DNA of 9,632 nt from an uncultured Gammaproteobacteria bacterium (GTDB lineage Bacteria; Pseudomonadota; Gammaproteobacteria; Pseudomonadales; DT-91): contig CAKMZU010000007.1 in assembly GCA_929200485.1 (NCBI GenBank), forward strand, positions 16,142-25,773. Reading direction: 5' to 3'. How positions within the stretch are numbered: position 1 is the first letter of the stretch; every line of letters begins with the position of its first letter. The notes beneath the pieces were generated by a model. The model was not told where the DNA came from. It did not search any database and was given only the letters and a program-made list of their open reading frames with translations. Below are positions 6,735-9,632 of this stretch, piece after piece. The position numbers and the translations under genes were made by a program.

Positions 6735-7595
6735 ATGCCAAATTTATCATTTATTTTCACATTCTTTTTTCTGGTTATATTGATAAATGAATCAAACGCG
6801 GGTAAGTATGATAAGAATAAGAAGCAAGGGTCTCCCGTAATAACAAAACAACCAGAAAAACACTCGAGAGTAGGAACTGTTGTAAAATATGAACATGGTG
6901 AAGTTTCTATAATCGCTGATGATTCTGGTGAAACGTCCAGAATTCTAGCGGAAGGTCAAGACGGAAAGGGTTTAGAAAACGACGAGGAAATCTCTAGGGG
7001 TCCAATAAAGCAAGCGAGTTCAAAACGCACAAGTCGAACCAATAACTGTTGCACCAACGAAACCTGGCTAAAAACAGTTAGAGTGGGTGGCATTTGTTTA
7101 CATGGTGCTAATGCTGCAGCAATTTACACAACGGCGGGTTTGGCTCCTTCAATAGGATTCAAAATTCTTAGAGTCGTGGCAAGTTCCCTTGTGTTCAGTT
7201 CAGCCAATGTTTGTATATCATGCCGTAAAGGCGATTTCGGCTGTAAGCATTCAGATTTCTTGGCCCCTGTAATGGCTTGTGGTTGTTCAGTCCTTCCGAC
7301 GGCAGCATCCCTCTATGTTACTGGAGGTACAGATCATTTAGCTGATTTAGGTTCTTATGCGGGATCCTGTCTGTGTAATGCGTGTTGCTTTCAAGTGCTG
7401 CCACATATAACTACACCTCCTGGCGATTGCATCCCTACTTGCTGCAAAGCAGGCGTTTTCCCGGATTTCAGAACAGTGAGAGATATAAGAAAGGCAAAAT
7501 ACCTCCCAGATGAAGAATATCCAAAAGGATGCTGCAAATGCATGAGGCTCTTTTATGAGTGTTGTGAATATGGTTGCTACGCTTCAGATCAATAA
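6735..7595 (+). CDS. Secreted cysteine-rich protein of unknown function (21 Cys)
   Basis: I do not recognise this 286-residue protein. Residues 1-22 form a signal peptide (FIFTFFFLVILI core, likely cut after NESNA). Residues 23-104 are polar, charged and free of cysteine. The C-terminal 182 residues hold all 21 cysteines: five CC pairs (105-106, 217-218, 236-237, 266-267, 276-277), three CxC (182/184, 212/214, 267/269) and CxxC (160/163, 214/217). Moderately hydrophobic stretches (about 124-158 and 178-196) lie between clusters. An exported protein of this kind would be heavily disulfide-bonded or metal-binding; the odd cysteine count leaves one free or intermolecular. Nine of 12 arginines use AGA/AGG, against 3 of 9 in cobO, hinting at transfer. 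The ATG is the only sensible start, though no Shine-Dalgarno is seen. It stands alone, divergent from btuF and convergent with the next gene. Confidence 0.75.
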   Translation: MPNLSFIFTFFFLVILINESNAGKYDKNKKQGSPVITKQPEKHSRVGTVVKYEHGEVSIIADDSGETSRILAEGQDGKGLENDEEISRGPIKQASSKRTSRTNNCCTNETWLKTVRVGGICLHGANAAAIYTTAGLAPSIGFKILRVVASSLVFSSANVCISCRKGDFGCKHSDFLAPVMACGCSVLPTAASLYVTGGTDHLADLGSYAGSCLCNACCFQVLPHITTPPGDCIPTCCKAGVFPDFRTVRDIRKAKYLPDEEYPKGCCKCMRLFYECCEYGCYASDQ

Positions 7596-7679
7596 ATCAG
7601 AGGCATTGTCATTGTTGATAAGAACAAAGATAGTTTGCTTGAAATTTTCCTATGTACAAATAGTTTCAGGTATTGATCT

Positions 7680-7701
7680 AAAAAAGGCTCATAAATGAGC
7701 C
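7680..7701 (-). terminator. Rho-independent terminator of the membrane-anchored protein gene
   Basis: On the minus strand GGCTCATTTATGAGCC folds into a 6- to 7-bp stem with a tiny loop and is followed directly by six T residues. It lies about 40 bp beyond the stop of the minus-strand gene that ends at 7741. From the + side the stem is present but followed only by ATTAAAT, so it would be at best a weak terminator for the cysteine-rich gene. Confidence 0.85.
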
Positions 7702-7740
7702 ATTAAATAGGGAAAAGGTGATAACAAGAGGCTCAAAGGC

Positions 7741-8361
7741 TTAAAGGCTATAAAGTGCTTGATGAGCCTGAACCTGAACGGCTGAAAAAGCCATCTTGCC
7801 TGCAAAATCTTTGGCATTATTATCAAGCGATAAACAGGCTTCTTCAGGGCTGATTTTAAGAATGTTAGCCATGTCTGTCATGTCTTGAGCAATGGTGGCC
7901 TCACTGTAATCGGCGATTAATTGATAGAATTCATTGATTTGTTCATCCGTTTCAAACAAGACCGCTTTGGCCTTCGCTAAATCTTTTTTATGAACCTCAG
8001 TGAATGCCTGGCGGAAATTGGCAATATCCACACCTTTAGCAAAACAATAGGTGCTGCGAGTTCGCTCATTAGCAAGGTAATATCCCATAAAAACCGTCGC
8101 TGCTGCTTGCTGTTTTTTTACTGGATTTTTTTCGTTGGTTAGAATCTCTTCGATGTTATCGGTAGCTTGCTCTTGAAGTTGTGTTGAGCGGGCAATATCA
8201 GTATCCCTCTCATATTCATCATTGCGAAGAGAGTTAACGGCTTCGTTATACATCTCCTTGTCAACGGCGACCTGAGCAGCTTTTTGGGTTTTTAGAACAT
8301 AAAACGTGCCGGATAGTCCTACCAGAACAATCGCAATGATTAAGATAACCCAGTTTTTCAT
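7741..8361 (-). CDS. Membrane-anchored periplasmic (or surface) helical protein, unknown function
   Basis: A 206-residue protein I do not recognise. Residues 4-23 (WVILIIAIVLVGLSGTFYVL) are one membrane segment preceded by a short basic tail and followed by KTQK, so it is either a signal anchor with the rest outside the inner membrane or an uncleaved export signal; no lipobox Cys is present. The remainder is polar and rich in Ala, Glu, Gln and Asp, and looks almost entirely alpha-helical. It has just two cysteines (C106 in STYCFAKG, C176 in EEACLSLD), which could form one disulfide in the periplasm. GAGG lies 7 nt before the ATG, supporting this start. It follows the tyrosine-motif gene on the same strand after 101 bp and ends at a strong terminator, so the two may share a transcript. 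A functional link to that gene is only a guess. Confidence 0.75.
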   Translation of the reverse strand: MKNWVILIIAIVLVGLSGTFYVLKTQKAAQVAVDKEMYNEAVNSLRNDEYERDTDIARSTQLQEQATDNIEEILTNEKNPVKKQQAAATVFMGYYLANERTRSTYCFAKGVDIANFRQAFTEVHKKDLAKAKAVLFETDEQINEFYQLIADYSEATIAQDMTDMANILKISPEEACLSLDNNAKDFAGKMAFSAVQVQAHQALYSL

Positions 8362-8462
8362 GCAAAAGCCTCAAATTAAATTAAAAATATGAGTCAAGTA
8401 TAGTAGACATAAAATTTATGGTGAGATTATTCAAATAATAAATTGTTCCCTGAATACCTTAT
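8362..8462. other. AT-rich spacer between the two minus-strand accessory genes
   Basis: 101 bp, very AT-rich. It contains AATAAAT (8437-8443) and ATTTATT (8461-8467) as a 7-bp inverted repeat overlapping the stop of the tyrosine-motif gene, and an ATTATT..AATAAT palindrome near 8427-8440. Neither has the GC-rich stem and T-run of a Rho-independent terminator. Whether the downstream gene has its own promoter here cannot be decided by eye. Confidence 0.4.
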
Positions 8463-9632
8463 TTATTGTCGCACTTTTATTGTCTCTCTATGAGTTTTTA
8501 AATTTTTATGATTTGATGGTTCGAACTGGTCATAAGAAACGGGTACGTTATTAATAGACTCTTTAGGTTTAACATTTTCGTATTGAATTTCTTCCCGGCT
8601 AGGCTGAAAAGTGCCAGGTGGATGCATGATTTCATAGTCGCTGTTGGTCGGATTGATTTTGGGCGGGTGCATTGTTTCATAGCCCTTTGTGTCAGAGACT
8701 GTTTGATTGCCTGAGTCTTTTACTTGCAGTGTATTCACTGCCCTTCGGTCGTTGCTGTTATTTAAATGGTCGTAATTATTATTTGACGCTTTAGGATCTT
8801 GTCTATTCAGATGGTCGTCGGTGTTTATCTCCAAGCGGTCATAGTGGTTATTTTTGTTCGCTGATTGCTGTCTGTTTAAATGGTCGTAATTATTATTTGA
8901 CGCTGTAGGCTTTTGTCTATTCAGACGGTCGTAGGTGTTTGTTTCTAGGTGGTCATAGTGGTTATTTTTGGTCGCTGATTTTTGCCTGTCCAGATGGTTG
9001 TAGGTTCCTGTGTCCAAATGATCATAGTCATTATTCGAATGTTTTGGTTCTTGTCTGTTCAAGCGGTCGTAGTGAATCTTTGAATTCGCAGGATTTGTAA
9101 TATCTGTCGTTTTATTTATGCGCTTTGGTCTTGGTGTTGTCGGTGCCGGCGGTGGAATGACCTCATAATCTGGTTCAGGTATGGCTTGATAAATATGGTT
9201 ATCGAATTTGGAGATTTCTTGATAGGCCGGCTCAGTTACTTGACCCTCACGCGTTGTATTATTTATGCGTTTTGGCCTTGGTGTTGATGCTATTGGTGGT
9301 GCTGATGGTGGTGCTGATGGTGGCATGCGCTTATGGTTGTTAAACTTGGAAATTTCTTCATAGATTGGTTCTCTTATTTGAGCTGCATTGGCTTTTCTAT
9401 AGTCCATGCGGGTATCTAAGTGCTTATAGCTATCTCCGGATTCTTTTTTTGTTTTAGGTAAGCGTTTAAGGGACGACTTAATTTGTGTAAGTTTATTTTT
9501 TGCCCGATTGAGAAGGTTTCTGGATGAGTGTTCCTTAGGTTTATCCATTTCACTCAGGTTATGTTGGCTGTCAATCTCAGGAGTATCTGCAACTTCTGTT
9601 GTAGGATCGGTAAACGGGTTAGGCTCGGCATT
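8463..9632 (-). CDS. Tyrosine-motif repeat protein, candidate translocated effector with EPIYEEI/YxxL/YxxM motifs (N-terminus outside window)
   Basis: A very hydrophilic protein with no signal peptide or membrane segment in the part seen. The frame stays open for 28 codons past ATG 9548 to the right edge (it reads NAEPNPFTDPTTEV.. to that Met), so the gene probably starts outside the window. Numbered from that Met (361 residues), it has a basic N-terminal part (1-56), two copies of an EPxY..EISKF..TPRPKRIN module (60-145), a YDHL/YDRL repeat block (158-262), and a tail with YETM (290), YEIM (305), YENV (323), YDQF (339) and a basic C-terminus, KTHRETIKVRQ. Of 18 tyrosines, 17 have a hydrophobic residue at +3. 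Known family logic: EPIYA-type effectors (CagA, Tir, Bartonella Beps) are phosphorylated in host cells, and pYEEI and pYxxM bind Src-family and PI3K SH2 domains. A host-cell role is inference; YxxΦ endocytic mimicry is an alternative. Confidence 0.78.
   Translation of the reverse strand, partial: NAEPNPFTDPTTEVADTPEIDSQHNLSEMDKPKEHSSRNLLNRAKNKLTQIKSSLKRLPKTKKESGDSYKHLDTRMDYRKANAAQIREPIYEEISKFNNHKRMPPSAPPSAPPIASTPRPKRINNTTREGQVTEPAYQEISKFDNHIYQAIPEPDYEVIPPPAPTTPRPKRINKTTDITNPANSKIHYDRLNRQEPKHSNNDYDHLDTGTYNHLDRQKSATKNNHYDHLETNTYDRLNRQKPTASNNNYDHLNRQQSANKNNHYDRLEINTDDHLNRQDPKASNNNYDHLNNSNDRRAVNTLQVKDSGNQTVSDTKGYETMHPPKINPTNSDYEIMHPPGTFQPSREEIQYENVKPKESINNVPVSYDQFEPSNHKNLKTHRETIKVRQ
8763..9077 (-). 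repeat. Tandem 23-residue (69-bp) repeat block encoding YDHL/YDRL motifs
   Basis: Residues 158-262 of the tyrosine-motif protein. Motif tyrosines stand at 160, 175, 183, 198, 206, 221, 236, (244) and 259: steps of 15 and 8 alternate, except 221 to 236, where one 8-residue unit is missing. The 15-residue unit reads roughly NRQ-x-P-x-x-SNNNYDHL and the 8-residue unit TNTYDRL. At 244 the tyrosine is replaced by Asp (TDDHL, GAC in place of TAC). The same words recur in the DNA, for example TGGTCGTAATTATTATTTGA at about 8767 and 8881. Confidence 0.88.
9108..9371 (-). repeat. Duplicated EPxY / proline-rich / TPRPKRIN module
   Basis: Residues 60-98 and 106-147 of the tyrosine-motif protein are diverged tandem copies. 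Each begins EP-x-Y-x-EISKF-[ND]-NH, passes through a proline-rich linker, and ends TPRPKRIN-[NK]-TT. The second copy has gained two extra tyrosine motifs (IYQAI and EPDYEVI). In DNA the ends of the copies match closely at 9112-9139 and 9259-9286, 147 bp apart. The first copy also contains a short 12-bp tandem repeat encoding PPSA. Confidence 0.8.

Noticed and set aside
8498..8680. Second minus-strand frame inside the tyrosine-motif gene
   Set aside because: It is fully contained in the main frame, which shows clear protein-level repeats; the alternative frame has none.
8763..9077. Regular repeats as a CRISPR array
   Set aside because: The repeats are imperfect, lack unique spacers of constant length, and keep an open reading frame with conserved protein motifs.

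Overview
The window looks like part of a moderately AT-rich, Gram-negative proteobacterial chromosome. An outer-membrane TonB-dependent receptor shows that an outer membrane is present. The copies of a CCTTCGACA..CTCAG dispersed palindrome and the gene types fit a gammaproteobacterium. A host-associated (for example Legionellales-like) lifestyle is my inference, resting almost entirely on the tyrosine-motif protein at the right end. I cannot name the species.

Left edge (1-1048, + strand): the C-terminal part of an NhaC-superfamily Na+/H+ antiporter, running in from outside the window. It converges on a minus-strand block, with one REP-like palindrome in the gap.

Centre (1120-6389, - strand): a five-gene corrinoid (vitamin B12) uptake and activation cassette. 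In transcription order it holds a periplasmic binding protein (btuF-like), a FecCD/BtuC permease, a BtuD/FecE-type ATPase, a BtuB-like TonB-dependent receptor, and the ATP:corrinoid adenosyltransferase cobO. The genes overlap or are closely packed, except for a gap of about 105 bp before the receptor. Together they would carry a corrinoid across the outer membrane (BtuB), hand it to BtuF, move it through BtuCD and adenosylate it (CobO). No convincing cobalamin riboswitch is visible upstream. The start of btuF runs through an inverted pair of REP-like elements, so its predicted first 25 or so residues are repeat-derived.

Right part (6390-9632): accessory DNA. A 345-bp divergent intergenic region holds a compact GCGCTATA palindrome. 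It leads into a + strand gene for a secreted protein with 21 cysteines and an AGA/AGG-rich arginine codon bias. A clean Rho-independent terminator separates this from two minus-strand genes. One encodes a small membrane-anchored helical protein of unknown function. The other is the most striking item here: a hydrophilic, repeat-rich protein in which 17 of 18 tyrosines (counted from its first in-window ATG) lie in Y-x-x-hydrophobic context. It has EPIYEEI/EPAYQEI/EPDYEVI motifs, regularly spaced YDHL/YDRL repeats with ITAM-like spacing, two YxxM motifs and a YENV motif. Its frame stays open to the right edge and includes an NPF tripeptide, so the gene continues outside the window. The composition is what one would expect of a translocated effector that imitates eukaryotic phosphotyrosine (or endocytic-sorting) docking sites. 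I regard it as the candidate undescribed system of this window.
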